Origin: Lysinibacillus sp.
GTDB lineage: Bacteria > Bacillota > Bacilli > Bacillales_A > Planococcaceae
NCBI GenBank assembly: GCA_031181585.1
Contig: JAPSKP010000001.1
Span: 152,597 to 216,596 of the forward strand
Direction of reading: 5' to 3'
Length of the DNA stretch: 64,000 nt
Both the position numbers and the translations under genes were made by a program. Of the stretch, positions 8,700-17,974 are shown one piece after another; within the stretch, counting starts at the first letter, position 1; each line of letters begins with the position of its first letter. A model generated the notes under the pieces. That model was not told the DNA's origin. It ran no database searches and saw only the letters and a list, made by a program, of their open reading frames with translations.

Positions 8700-8889
8700 T
8701 ATATTCAACTCCAATCCATTACGCCTCAGCATCATTACATCCAAAAGTTTTACTTTCTTTCTCCAGGCCGCATACTCTGCTCATAAGGCCCCTACATACT
8801 CTTTCATACCGCACTCAATAAGATAATAGAATGCTGCAAAAAAATAAATTTTATCCAATTTTAAATTATATCACCTTTTATAGGACGTG

Positions 8890-8923
8890 TGAAATAGAAA
8901 AGGTGCCCTTATTGAGCACCTTT
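8890..8923 (-). terminator. Terminator after the M42 peptidase gene
   Basis: Hairpin AAAGGTGC (8899-8906) / GCACCTTT (8916-8923) followed on the minus strand by TTTTCTATTTC. It lies just past the ytoP stop. Confidence 0.8.
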
Positions 8924-8929
8924 ACCTAC

Positions 8930-10006
8930 TTATACGTTAGCGCGGATTGAATCAATTGTAGATTTATCCGCAGTTTGTATCAGCTTCACGAGCAATTCTT
9001 TTGCTGCTGCATAATCATCTATATGGATAATAGAAGCAGCTGTATGAATATAACGTGAGCAGATGCCAATTACCGCTGAAGGAATACCATCGTTTGCTGT
9101 ATGAACACGTCCTGCATCTGTTCCTCCAGGAGAAACAAAATATTGATACGGGATATTATTCGATTCCGCTGTATCCAGGATGAACTCGCGCATACCTCGA
9201 TGTGTCACCATCGTTCGGTCAAAAATACGCAGGAGCGGCCCTTTTCCTAACTGCCCAAATTGATTTTTATCTCCAGATGTATCATTTGCCGGAGAAGCGT
9301 CTAGTGCAAAAAATAAATCCGGCTGAATCATATTGGCAGAAACTTGTGCCCCTCGAAGGCCTACCTCCTCCATTACATTTGCTCCCGAATAAAGATGACT
9401 TGCTACTTTTTCATCCTTTAATTCCTTTAGCAGTTCAATGGCAAGTCCGCATCCATAACGGTTATCCCAGGCTTTCGCCATAATTTTCTTTGGATTAGCC
9501 ATTGGTGTGAATGGACAGACCGGAATAACAGAATGCCCTGGTCGAACACCCATCTTCATTGCGTCTTCTTTATCATCTGCTCCAATATCAATCAGCATGT
9601 TTTTAATATCCATTGGTTTTGAACGCTCTGCATCTGTTAAAAGGTGCGGAGGAATAGAAGCAATTACCCCCGGAATTTCCCTTTCCCCTGCATACACAGT
9701 AACACGTTGAGCAAGCATCACTTGGTTCCACCAGCCGCCCAGCGTCTGGAATCGAAGCATTCCATTTTCTGTAATAGAGGTAACCATAAAGGCTACTTCA
9801 TCCATATGCCCTGCCACTAAAATTTTTGGTGCATTTTCATCCTCTGCATAGCGGACTCCAAAAATACCGCCTAAATTATCCTGAATAATTTCATCTGAAT
9901 ACTTTTCCAGCTCTGTGCGCATAAAATTACGTACTGCTCGTTCATTGCCGGGTGCTCCCGGTAGCTCTGTCAGCGTTTGAAATAACTGCAATGTCTCTTG
10001 ATTCAT
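8930..10006 (-). CDS. ytoP: M42 family metallo-aminopeptidase YtoP
   Basis: 358 residues from ATG 10004-10006 (a TTG one codon earlier is possible); an AAGGAG site precedes. M42 (glutamyl aminopeptidase/endoglucanase-like) enzymes are cytoplasmic di-metal aminopeptidases that form large tetrahedral dodecamers. Visible ligands and catalytic residues include AGHMDE (His), KAWDNRYG (bridging Asp), the [10 protein letters not shown] glutamates, ALDASP and the late RYIHTAAS histidine. All key residues are present. It precedes the divergent ytzB gene, as in B. subtilis. Peptide turnover is the likely role. Confidence 0.95.
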   Translation of the reverse strand: MNQETLQLFQTLTELPGAPGNERAVRNFMRTELEKYSDEIIQDNLGGIFGVRYAEDENAPKILVAGHMDEVAFMVTSITENGMLRFQTLGGWWNQVMLAQRVTVYAGEREIPGVIASIPPHLLTDAERSKPMDIKNMLIDIGADDKEDAMKMGVRPGHSVIPVCPFTPMANPKKIMAKAWDNRYGCGLAIELLKELKDEKVASHLYSGANVMEEVGLRGAQVSANMIQPDLFFALDASPANDTSGDKNQFGQLGKGPLLRIFDRTMVTHRGMREFILDTAESNNIPYQYFVSPGGTDAGRVHTANDGIPSAVIGICSRYIHTAASIIHIDDYAAAKELLVKLIQTADKSTIDSIRANV

Positions 10007-10184
10007 CAATCCCCAACTCCTTATTGGTAATATGGCTTTTTTATTATAGCATGATTCCAGAATATTTCGTATTTCGAAAAAGATTCTTTATTGTTAAGTA
10101 AGGAAGTTGAGGAACGCCCCTCACTTTTTACAAGTTTTTTTATGTATGATAAAGTAAATAAGAGAAATAAAGGAGGGACTTACG

Positions 10185-10502
10185 ATGAAATTACGTGATT
10201 TTATGTTGGGTGTAGTAACAGGATTGGCTGCAGCAGTCATCATTAAAGAAGTAACAGAAAAAGTGTCACCTTACAAATCCGCAAACGAAATCTTAGAAAA
10301 TATTAAAGCGGACTTTAAAAAGGATTCGCCAATCGACGGCTCCTGGATCTATATGAAGATCGAAAACTTTTCAAATGGCTTTACAGAAGTCCCTGTTTAC
10401 CGTGGGGGCATTTCCCGTCTAAATAATGGCGAAATGGAAACATATGAATTTGCAGCAGATGCAAGAACTGGCGCTGTTGTGGATTTACAATTAGTGAGCT
10501 AA
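10185..10502 (+). CDS. ytzB: PepSY-domain small membrane-anchored protein YtzB
   Basis: 105 residues. One hydrophobic N-terminal segment (about residues 7-22) is followed by a single PepSY-like alpha/beta domain ending near VDLQLVS. PepSY domains often regulate peptidases or act in the cell envelope; the exact function of YtzB is not known. A good AAAGGAGGG site lies nine bases before the ATG. Divergent from ytoP and ended by a strong terminator shared with ytnP. Confidence 0.85.
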   Translation: MKLRDFMLGVVTGLAAAVIIKEVTEKVSPYKSANEILENIKADFKKDSPIDGSWIYMKIENFSNGFTEVPVYRGGISRLNNGEMETYEFAADARTGAVVDLQLVS

Positions 10503-10541
10503 TATGTAAACTGCCTGCCGCTTCACAATGGCAGACTTATT

Positions 10542-10575
10542 AAAAAAGCGCTCCCTTCACGGGAACGCTTTTTTT
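10542..10575. terminator. Bidirectional terminator between ytzB and ytnP
   Basis: AAAAAAGCG-x-TCCC / GGGA-x-CGCTTTTTT hairpin with a short TTCAC loop; A-run and T-run on both sides suit either direction. It lies between two convergent genes and overlaps the end of ytnP. Confidence 0.9.
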
Positions 10576-11440
10576 AACTAAATTGGATTAATGCCTCATT
10601 CGAGCGCTTCAAGCTGTCGGCTATTTCCTTTCCGCTTGCATCCCACTGAACCATACGATAGTAAGCATCATGGTAGAAAATGAATTTATAGCCGTTTTCA
10701 AGTGCTTCTTTCATGATACGCTCTTTGGCAAATACGCTTGTCATCGGATAATCATCATAGGCAAGCACCCACAGCGGGTTTTGATGGGCATGTGTAGGCA
10801 TGATATCTGCCATGTGTATAAGCACTTCCCCATTTTGTTCTAGCTTAATGATAGCATGCCCCTCGCTATGACCGCCTGTATGAATCATTTTAATTCCAGG
10901 CGCCACTTCTAACTCGTTCTCAAAAGGCTTTACGAGATGCTGTACAGGCTCCCAGTTTTCTTTCCAATATGTGTTACGTGAACGGATATTCGGGTTGCGC
11001 ATTTCGTCCCATTCAATCTGCGTCACGTAGATATCAGCATTGGGGAAAGTCGGCACGAGCTGTTCTCCCTCCCAATATGTCAATCCGCCTGCATGGTCAA
11101 AATGCAGATGAGTCATCAGCACAGCATCAATGTCTTCAGCTGAAAGACCAACTTCTTTCAAGCTTTCAAAAATTGTCGATTCTTCAGATACACCAAAATT
11201 ACGAAGCTGCTTTTCATTCAGTTTGCCGAAGCCGACACCTGAATCGATTAAATAATTCTTGCCTTCATACTGGACCAAAATTGGTTCACATGCCAATTCA
11301 ATCTGATTCTTTTCGTTTACTGGGTACTTACGTGACCATAACGCCTTTGGTACGACGCCAAACATGGCACCTCCGTCTAAAGCCGTTACACCCCCGTTGA
11401 GCCACGTAAGTTTCATGTTGTGAAATAAAAGTTCATCCAT
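10574..11440 (-). CDS. ytnP: MBL-fold hydrolase, YtnP lactonase family
   Basis: 288 residues. Metallo-beta-lactamase fold with the zinc motif HLHFDHAGG near residue 110, the second His in HTGGHSEGH, the bridging Asp in HMADIMPTH and a late YHDAYYRM. This is the layout of AHL-lactonase/YtnP proteins; B. subtilis YtnP degrades acyl-homoserine-lactone type signals. The start MDELLF has a GGGGG ribosome site, and the LTWLNGGVT segment near residue 12 matches YtnP. Neighbour trmB fits B. subtilis order. The natural substrate is not shown by the sequence. Confidence 0.93.
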   Translation of the reverse strand: MDELLFHNMKLTWLNGGVTALDGGAMFGVVPKALWSRKYPVNEKNQIELACEPILVQYEGKNYLIDSGVGFGKLNEKQLRNFGVSEESTIFESLKEVGLSAEDIDAVLMTHLHFDHAGGLTYWEGEQLVPTFPNADIYVTQIEWDEMRNPNIRSRNTYWKENWEPVQHLVKPFENELEVAPGIKMIHTGGHSEGHAIIKLEQNGEVLIHMADIMPTHAHQNPLWVLAYDDYPMTSVFAKERIMKEALENGYKFIFYHDAYYRMVQWDASGKEIADSLKRSNEALIQFS

Positions 11441-11539
11441 CCTAAAATCCCCCTACTCTTCAGTTAGTATCAAGCTGCGATTTTAACCGATTGACTGGTT
11501 CTGCATCAGGATTTCGACATAAAATAACAAAGTAACTTT

Positions 11540-12196
11540 TTAAAGTTCTTGTTTTGTCAGAAACTGACTTTCCAGCCGATAGATCGGCTGCCCCTTCGCG
11601 GAAAACTTTTCTTCATATTCCGTCATAATGTTATCTTCAGGCATTTCCGCATGCAGATCCAGTGATACATAGTTTAGACGCATGCCATAATGATTCATGC
11701 TCACTAATGAATACTCGAAAAGCCCGCGGTTATCCGTCTTGAAATGGATTTCTCCATTCTCGATTAAAAGCGACTCATATAATTTCAGGAAACCTTCATG
11801 CGTCAAACGACGTTTTGCATGTCGTTTTTTCGGCCAAGGATCCGAGAAATTCAAATATACGCGACTTACATCGCCCTTTGTAAAGTACTCCTGTAACTTC
11901 GCCCCATTTACTTTTAGCAGGCGTAAGTTTGCTGGCTTTTCTGCTTCAACAACCCGCTCCAATGCACATACGATCACACTATCGAATAATTCAATTCCGA
12001 TATAGTTAATGTCAGGATTTTGCTTCGCCATACCTAAAACGAATTGGCCTTTTCCTGTGCCTACTTCAATATGAACAGGATTGTCATTACCGAAAACTTC
12101 ATGCCATTTGCCTTTATAATCCTCAGGGTTTGGGATGATGACATCTGGATGTGCCTCTATATACTCCGCAGCCCAAGGTTTATTTCTTAATCTCAC
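11540..12196 (-). CDS. trmB: tRNA (guanine-N7)-methyltransferase TrmB
   Basis: 218 residues, starting at GTG 12194-12196 with a GAGG site upstream. It methylates G46 of tRNA using S-adenosylmethionine. The SAM loop is [15 protein letters not shown], and the family signature [15 protein letters not shown] is intact. C-terminal [16 protein letters not shown] is also typical. Cytoplasmic. It lies between ytnP and the lipid kinase gene. Confidence 0.97.
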   Translation of the reverse strand: MRLRNKPWAAEYIEAHPDVIIPNPEDYKGKWHEVFGNDNPVHIEVGTGKGQFVLGMAKQNPDINYIGIELFDSVIVCALERVVEAEKPANLRLLKVNGAKLQEYFTKGDVSRVYLNFSDPWPKKRHAKRRLTHEGFLKLYESLLIENGEIHFKTDNRGLFEYSLVSMNHYGMRLNYVSLDLHAEMPEDNIMTEYEEKFSAKGQPIYRLESQFLTKQEL

Positions 12197-12262
12197 TTCA
12201 TGTTCCTCATTTCTATAAAATACATATATACGTCATTATAGCGTAATTCTCTCTAATTTGCT

Positions 12263-13189
12263 TTAGGATGACACTATTTTTGCTATTTTCAATGCCGCCT
12301 TCTTTGTTGTTACATACAGCTGTAAAGTATGATTGGAGAGGTCTTCACCATCTGCATGGCACGGCAAAATCCGGTTATAGCAGAGTGTAAAGCATTCTCC
12401 CGTTATCTGCTCGACCCCATTTATTCGCGTATGAGCCCCGAAAAACACACTCAGGAACATAAGAAGGAATTTTATTCGTGATAAATTATGTACAATTGTT
12501 GCTTCTAACTTTCCGTCATTTATTGAGGATTTCGGGGAAATCTTCATACCGCCTCCAAAGTAAGGCTGATTACTTACAGTAGCAAACCACACCCTATCAA
12601 ACGTATAGATATCCCCGTCGCAATTGACTGATAAGGAAAAAGGCTTGAACCTTGCCAAACCCAAAACGACATAATATACATAGGCAAGTTTCCCAATCCC
12701 GATTTGATTGAAACGCTTTTTCATCTCTGAACGATTTGCTTCCAGCCCGACAAATGCATCAAAGCCCACTCCACAATTATTGACAAAGAACTGCTTACCT
12801 GTATATTCGGCCATCCCTAAATCTACATATTGCATCCTGGAATTTTGCAGATAGGCTTCAATTTCTGATGCATGATAAAATGCTCGGAATCCACGGGCAA
12901 AATCATTCCCGGACCCGGCAGGTATATTTCCAAGCAAGATATATTCACTGCCTGCGCACCCATTGATGACTTCATGGATTGTTCCGTCTCCACCTATTAC
13001 AACAAGCAAAATACAGCATTTTTCTTTTGCTGCTTTTTCAGCCAGCTCATAGGCCAGCCTATACGCATGTTCAGGATAACCTGTTACATGCATATCATAC
13101 GATACTGTCAGGTTCTCCCTTAACCTCTGCCATACGCGCCTGCCTCTTCCATTGCCCGCAAACTCGTTAATGATGAACACCAGTCTCAC
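12263..13189 (-). CDS. ytlR: Diacylglycerol/lipid kinase family protein
   Basis: 308 residues from GTG 13187-13189, which overlaps the TGA of the previous gene (GTGA) with GGAGG upstream; the longer frame is unlikely. DAGK-catalytic fold: nucleotide loop VVIGGDGTIHEVINGC and IPAGSGNDFARGF, then a C-terminal beta-sandwich containing PCHADGE. These kinases phosphorylate diacylglycerol or other lipid alcohols at the membrane face; the exact lipid is unknown. The partner gene ytlQ is coupled by overlap, which matches the ytlQ-ytlR pair in B. subtilis. Confidence 0.9.
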   Translation of the reverse strand: MRLVFIINEFAGNGRGRRVWQRLRENLTVSYDMHVTGYPEHAYRLAYELAEKAAKEKCCILLVVIGGDGTIHEVINGCAGSEYILLGNIPAGSGNDFARGFRAFYHASEIEAYLQNSRMQYVDLGMAEYTGKQFFVNNCGVGFDAFVGLEANRSEMKKRFNQIGIGKLAYVYYVVLGLARFKPFSLSVNCDGDIYTFDRVWFATVSNQPYFGGGMKISPKSSINDGKLEATIVHNLSRIKFLLMFLSVFFGAHTRINGVEQITGECFTLCYNRILPCHADGEDLSNHTLQLYVTTKKAALKIAKIVSS

Positions 13190-14190
13190 TTTTCTTCTGA
13201 TTCCTCCACACTCCAAATATCACGATTAAATGATGTGGTTTCTGCCGATTTCAAAATAGACTGGGCAGCACGAATTTGCATGTGCTTCATTGGAGAAACA
13301 GAGCGCTTCAGCTGCTGCATCCATTCAGAGAACTTGCGCTTATCAACAAACTGAACTCCGTATACAGAACCAGGGTAATCAATATAACCGTTACGTGACA
13401 AAATCACCTTTCGGACCGGCATGTCAATCCCTTCCTGTTGGAACAACTGGGACACAATGGATTCTGTTCGAGCTAAATCAATCATAGGACTAAGCGTCTT
13501 CTTCTCGTTCTTCCCTACCTTTTTTGTCCAGAAGCGTTCGCCGCTTCCTACATACACGGCATGATTTTCTTCTTCCAAGACCTTCACAATATAGCAGTCT
13601 GTCGGTGTTAAAATAAGAATATCCAGCTCAATTGGCGCCTTTTTTATTCGTAAAATCGGCAAATAGAATACAAGATAGCTGTCCGGCAGTCCCTGCAGCA
13701 TTGTACGTAACAGTGAGTCCCTCATGAACTTAGGATCTACATACGATTTCTCACGGACTGTAGAGCTCGCCCATTTTAATTGAAAATGGAAAAACTGATC
13801 AATAAACATGCGTTTTAATTCTTCCAGCGTCTGTGGATTGTAGACGATGTTTGGTTCAAAATGAAGCATTGTTTCTTCGTCATGAATATAGTCTTCGTCC
13901 AGCTCGTTGGAGACATCTACCGTTTCTACATCCTGTTCTTGTTCCTCTTCCTCTTGCTGCCGCTGGTTCGGCAGAAATCTTTTTAAAAAGGAAAAGCGCG
14001 GTTTTCCGATTGTCTCCTCTGCTACTTCTGTCTCGATATGTTCCCAGCGTTGTATTTCTTCTCCTGTCTCCCATTGATGCTTGACACGTTCCCATTGATT
14101 TTTCTTTAAGCGGACAAATTGGGTCGGATAACGAGCCAGGTCAATTTGATAGCGTGAAATATAATCCTGAAGCTTCACTAATTGAGCCAT
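13186..14190 (-). CDS. ytlQ: YtlQ-like protein of unknown function
   Basis: 334 residues from ATG 14188-14190, chosen because GGAG lies nine bases upstream, better than the earlier ATG. N-terminal ~75 residues are basic and helical, an acidic Glu-rich linker follows (about 85-115), and a folded C-terminal alpha/beta domain contains ELDILILTPTDCYIVKV and SRNGYIDYPGSVYG, which vaguely recall nuclease-related (NERD-like) folds. No membrane helix. It is translationally coupled to the lipid kinase. No function is known; the NERD resemblance is weak. Confidence 0.8.
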   Translation of the reverse strand: MAQLVKLQDYISRYQIDLARYPTQFVRLKKNQWERVKHQWETGEEIQRWEHIETEVAEETIGKPRFSFLKRFLPNQRQQEEEEQEQDVETVDVSNELDEDYIHDEETMLHFEPNIVYNPQTLEELKRMFIDQFFHFQLKWASSTVREKSYVDPKFMRDSLLRTMLQGLPDSYLVFYLPILRIKKAPIELDILILTPTDCYIVKVLEEENHAVYVGSGERFWTKKVGKNEKKTLSPMIDLARTESIVSQLFQQEGIDMPVRKVILSRNGYIDYPGSVYGVQFVDKRKFSEWMQQLKRSVSPMKHMQIRAAQSILKSAETTSFNRDIWSVEESEEK

Positions 14191-14323
14191 ATACACACTC
14201 TCCATTTTTTTCTAGTTGTTATTGAGCTTTATTGTACATTAGAAAAACAAAGCTCGCACGAAAATAATATGAATCATTTACACTTGTCTATGTAAATTCG
14301 AAACTTTCAATCTATAACTACAG

Positions 14324-14359
14324 AAAAAAATAAGGGCAGCCAGCATAGCCGCCCCTATT
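14324..14359 (-). terminator. Terminator after dat
   Basis: Twelve-base-pair hairpin (two G-U pairs) with an ATAGC-type loop and a run of T on the minus strand (14322-14330). Abuts the dat stop codon. Confidence 0.85.
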
Positions 14360-14361
14360 TA

Positions 14362-15213
14362 TTACGCATTGATTGATTGTGGAATTTTCGTATCGAACTG
14401 TGCTTGCAGTTTGCGAGTCCATTCACCCGGTTTGCCGCCGCTAATTTCCTGACCGTCAATATCGATGATTGGCGTTACTTCTGAAGTAGTAGAAGATACG
14501 ATTACTTCATCCATCGCCAATAATTGTTCTTTCGTAAATGCCTCTTCTTTTACTGGCAGGCCAATTTCCTCGGCACATTTTATGATAACTTGGCGTGTAA
14601 TTCCATTCAAAATTAAGTTATCAGCCGGATGTGTATATAAAACGCCATCCTTTACACCATAAATATTTGAAGAGGAACCTTCTGTTACTGTTTCACCACG
14701 ATGCAGGATTGCCTCATAGCAGCCTTTTTCATGAGCTTCCTGTTTTGCAAGCACCGCACCTAGTAGATTAAGTGACTTGATATCGCAGCGAAGCCAGCGA
14801 ATATCCTCTACAAATGTTGCTCTCACACCATTTTCAAAGTTAGCCACTGGGCGTGGGTTCTCTTTTGCATTGCCTGTTAGTACTGGCTGCACATCATCAC
14901 AAGGGAAAATGTGATTACGCGGGCAGGCACCGCGCGTAATTTGGAAATAAATATGACCTGTATTGATTTCGTTTGCCTCTACTAGCTGATGAAGCAATGT
15001 ATATAATTTATCCTTTGTATAAGGAATCGTAATTTTAATTTTCTCTGCACTCGCGTAGAAACGGTCTACGTGTTCTTCCATTGTGAATAACTGACCATTA
15101 TATACCTTAACAACTTCATATACGCCATCACCAAACTGATAGCCGCGATCCTCTTTGTCTACCACAACTTCTTCATCCGCTACGATGCGATCATTCCATA
15201 AACTATAGCCCAC
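14362..15213 (-). CDS. dat: D-amino acid aminotransferase (D-alanine transaminase)
   Basis: 283 residues, GTG start at 15211-15213 with AAAGGATG upstream. Fold type IV PLP enzyme that interconverts D-alanine/2-oxoglutarate and D-glutamate/pyruvate, supplying D-Glu and D-Ala for peptidoglycan. The PLP lysine lies in LLGAVLAKQEAHEKG; VTEGSSSNIYGV and ITRQVII are typical type IV motifs, and YQFGDGVYEVVKV is the conserved N-terminal block. It follows pepV by 26 bases on the same strand, so they likely form a pepV-dat operon ending at the terminator. Confidence 0.96.
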   Translation of the reverse strand: MGYSLWNDRIVADEEVVVDKEDRGYQFGDGVYEVVKVYNGQLFTMEEHVDRFYASAEKIKITIPYTKDKLYTLLHQLVEANEINTGHIYFQITRGACPRNHIFPCDDVQPVLTGNAKENPRPVANFENGVRATFVEDIRWLRCDIKSLNLLGAVLAKQEAHEKGCYEAILHRGETVTEGSSSNIYGVKDGVLYTHPADNLILNGITRQVIIKCAEEIGLPVKEEAFTKEQLLAMDEVIVSSTTSEVTPIIDIDGQEISGGKPGEWTRKLQAQFDTKIPQSINA

Positions 15214-15239
15214 CTGTATTCATCCTTTTCTCTTTATAT

Positions 15240-16631
15240 TTATTTGCTAGCTAATTTCACAATTGCTTCTGCATAAATTGCAGCTGCCTTTATTAGATTT
15301 TCTAGAACAACATATTCATCTGCCTGATGTGCAACATCTGGCTCACCTGGATACAACATGCCGAATGCCACGCCTTTTTTCATTACTCGGGCATATGTAC
15401 CTCCACCTGTTGATAGAACTTTTGAAAAATCCTTTGTATGCTTTTGGTATACAGAAAGCAGCGTTTGTACCAGTTCATCATCTTCCGGAACGTAATGCGG
15501 CTTGGAGTCGCCTGCTACATCAAGAACAAAAGGCTTGGTAGTCATCAGCTGCTGGATGTCAGTCATCTTTTCTTCGAAAGGATAAGTCACAGAATAACGC
15601 ATGCTTACTTCAATGACGCCGCCTTTTTCTCCAAAAGATACCAGCCCCGGGTTTAATGTCGTTTCCCCGGACATAGCATCAAAATAATTAAAGCCTAATG
15701 CTTTTCCTGTATGGTCTCCGTAAAATACATCCGTAACGAACTGTACAAATTGCGCACCTGCGCCAACCTTCAGCTCTGTTGTTAAAAACTTAGCCAAAAG
15801 TACTGCAGCATTACACCCTTTTTCAGGCTCCATGGCATGGGCTGATTTTCCTTTAACAGTTATTATATAGCGGTCACCTTCTAAATTTAAAGTACCTTCC
15901 GCATTATTTTCTGATAAAAAATTCTGAAACTTCAAACCAATGTTTCCGGATGCTCGGTTAAGTACTGCAATTGCTGTTTCAGGAACCATATTAATACGTT
16001 TACCTGCCGTAAAAGAAAATAAATTTTCTTCTTCCGGTGCTTGTTTTTGGGAAAAGACTAGATGAGCAATCCCCTTTTCAGCGTTAATAAGCGGGAAATC
16101 AGCATCAGGTGCAAAGCCGATTGTCGGCATCTCCTCTTTTTCGAAATAATGGTCTACACAGCGGAAGCCGCTTTCTTCATCAGAACCTACAATCAGCCGT
16201 ACCCGTTTATTTAGTTGAATACCGGCATCTTTCACTAGCTTCATCGCAAGCCATGCAGCCATTGTCGGGCCTTTATCATCAATGGCACCCCGTGCGTACA
16301 GTTTTCCGTCAACGATTTCGCCTTTGAATGGTGGATACGTCCAAGTAGAAGAGTCTCCTGCTGGTACTACGTCAACATGACATAAGATCCCAAGCAGTTC
16401 TTCTCCCTGCCCCATTTCAATGTGACCGGCCATATTATCAATATTTTTCACCGTCATGTTTTGCTCACGGCCCTTTTCCAGCATAAACTGCAGGGCAGCT
16501 AGAGGACCAGGGCCAAATGGTGCGTCTGGCGTTGCTTTTTCTTCCTCCAGAACACTTTCGATCTGCAGTAGTTCCCGCAGTTCCCCAATCAGCTCTTCTT
16601 CTCTATTTTTCGCTAATTTGTACCAATCCAA
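15240..16631 (-). CDS. pepV: Dipeptidase PepV (M20 family)
   Basis: 463 residues from TTG 16629-16631 (MDWYKLAKNREEEL), placed six bases after an AGAGGTG site; a GTG three codons earlier lies inside the ribosome site. Di-zinc dipeptidase of broad specificity. Ligands visible: HVDVVPAGD, the bridging Asp in ARGAIDDKGP, the catalytic GSDEESG, APDADFP, and the late histidine in PDVAHQADEY. The lid domain lies between about residues 185 and 370. Cytoplasmic peptide turnover. B. subtilis counterpart is ytjP. Probable operon with dat. Confidence 0.94.
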   Translation of the reverse strand: MDWYKLAKNREEELIGELRELLQIESVLEEEKATPDAPFGPGPLAALQFMLEKGREQNMTVKNIDNMAGHIEMGQGEELLGILCHVDVVPAGDSSTWTYPPFKGEIVDGKLYARGAIDDKGPTMAAWLAMKLVKDAGIQLNKRVRLIVGSDEESGFRCVDHYFEKEEMPTIGFAPDADFPLINAEKGIAHLVFSQKQAPEEENLFSFTAGKRINMVPETAIAVLNRASGNIGLKFQNFLSENNAEGTLNLEGDRYIITVKGKSAHAMEPEKGCNAAVLLAKFLTTELKVGAGAQFVQFVTDVFYGDHTGKALGFNYFDAMSGETTLNPGLVSFGEKGGVIEVSMRYSVTYPFEEKMTDIQQLMTTKPFVLDVAGDSKPHYVPEDDELVQTLLSVYQKHTKDFSKVLSTGGGTYARVMKKGVAFGMLYPGEPDVAHQADEYVVLENLIKAAAIYAEAIVKLASK

Positions 16632-16640
16632 TTTGAACAC

Positions 16641-16958
16641 CTCTCTTACTAATATCGCTATTTTACTCCTATTGAGCGAAATTACAACCTCTATCCTCTA
16701 ATATGTACAAAACATTAGGCTTATTAAATAGCGGTTGTAGACTTGTGTTGTCAAACGAAAATTCTTAATCTTTACATACTATATATAGAAATTTCATTGA
16801 TTTTTCGCTATAATAATGATATCAGAATATTTGTTCTGAAATAATCTATATGAAAAGGGGCTGTCTAAGGCAGAAATCTAAAGCCTTTGCGTACCCAAAC
16901 GCAACTTGTCGTCCGCTAGTCTTTGCCATGAGAACTAAGATGAAGGAGTGGTTCATTA
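16641..16958. other. Intergenic region upstream of ytzE
   Basis: No gene fits here. A consensus TATAAT (16811-16816) lies about 145 bases before ytzE and could start a leader for it; no convincing -35 was seen. The stretch 16855-16935 is richer in G/C than its surroundings but shows no clear hairpin. Confidence 0.35.
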
Positions 16959-17183
16959 ATGATGAAACCAACTACTGACAGAATGCTTAATCGTATTAAA
17001 GACGTGTACATGTTCATTCTTACTAAAGGAGAAGTATCTACACAGGATTTAGTCGAAGAGTTCAACATCACTCCTCGCACCATTCAAAGAGATTTGAATG
17101 TGTTAGCCTTTAATGACTTGGTAATGAGCCCGAGTCGAGGCAAATGGACAACGACGAATAAAAAAGTAAAGTTAACTTCATAA
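16959..17183 (+). CDS. ytzE: Small DeoR-type helix-turn-helix protein YtzE
   Basis: 74 residues, essentially only the DeoR-family winged HTH: VSTQDLVEEFNITPRTIQRD is the recognition unit. No sugar-phosphate effector domain follows, as in the small B. subtilis YtzE. It probably binds DNA; targets are unknown. A GAAGGAG site precedes the first ATG (a second ATG follows at once). A strong terminator ends the gene, which is convergent with rsuA. Confidence 0.9.
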   Translation: MMKPTTDRMLNRIKDVYMFILTKGEVSTQDLVEEFNITPRTIQRDLNVLAFNDLVMSPSRGKWTTTNKKVKLTS

Positions 17184-17205
17184 GAAAAGACAACAATGAG
17201 ATAAA

Positions 17206-17243
17206 GAAAAGAATGCTCCTTTCGTCGGGGAGCATTCTTTTTG
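17206..17243. terminator. Bidirectional terminator between ytzE and rsuA
   Basis: AAAGAATGCTCC / GGAGCATTCTTT hairpin, 12 pairs with a TTTCGTCGG-type loop, with A and T runs outside. It sits between convergent genes. Confidence 0.92.
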
Positions 17244-17963
17244 CTATGATTCTCTATGTGTTGTTAAAGCAGCCAGCTCTTCTTCTGTTAACTCCCGGTA
17301 ATCACCGAGTTCAAGCATCTCATCAAGCACAAGCGGCCCCATGGAAAGACGTTTTAAATAGGTCACCTTTTTACCAACAGCCTCAAACATCCTTTTTACC
17401 TGATGAAATTTCCCCTCCTGAATCGTTAATTCAATCTCTGACACATCATCCGATTTTAAAATGACCAATTCCCCCGGCTTCGTTACGTAGCCATCATCTA
17501 ATTCTACACCCTGACGGAACGCTGCGATATCTGCCTCTGTTACGACACCTTCTACCGTTGCATAGTACGTTTTCGGCACATGCTTTTTTGGGGAGAGAAG
17601 GTTGTGGGATAGGTTGCCGTCATTCGTGATGAGCAGCAGACCTTCCGTATCCTTATCAAGGCGTCCTACAGGAAACGGCTTGAAATGTTGTGCCAGTGGA
17701 TCGAGCAGGTCTATGACCGTTTCATCATAACGATCCTCTGTTGCCGAGATGACACCTGGCGGCTTATTCATCATGAGGTAAATGAACTCGGTATAGATGA
17801 CACGCTCACCATATACCGAGACATCCTGCTGGTCGGGATCTACCTTCATTGCAGCATCCTTTACAACGATCCCATCAATTGTCACAGCTTTCTCTTTTAA
17901 AAGCTGTTTCACTTCTTTCCGCGAACCATAGCCCATATTTGCTAATAATTTATCTAAACGCAT
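17244..17963 (-). CDS. rsuA: 16S rRNA pseudouridine synthase, RsuA family
   Basis: 239 residues. N-terminal S4-like RNA-binding domain (MRLDKLLANMGYGSRKEVKQ) then the catalytic domain with the signature GRLDKDTEGLL whose Asp is the nucleophile. Converts uridine 516-type positions of small-subunit rRNA to pseudouridine; the B. subtilis gene at this spot is ytzG. AGGAGG lies eight bases before the ATG. It follows ytgP by 11 bases and is likely cotranscribed with it. Confidence 0.93.
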   Translation of the reverse strand: MRLDKLLANMGYGSRKEVKQLLKEKAVTIDGIVVKDAAMKVDPDQQDVSVYGERVIYTEFIYLMMNKPPGVISATEDRYDETVIDLLDPLAQHFKPFPVGRLDKDTEGLLLITNDGNLSHNLLSPKKHVPKTYYATVEGVVTEADIAAFRQGVELDDGYVTKPGELVILKSDDVSEIELTIQEGKFHQVKRMFEAVGKKVTYLKRLSMGPLVLDEMLELGDYRELTEEELAALTTHRES

Positions 17964-17974
17964 ACCGCGTCCTC

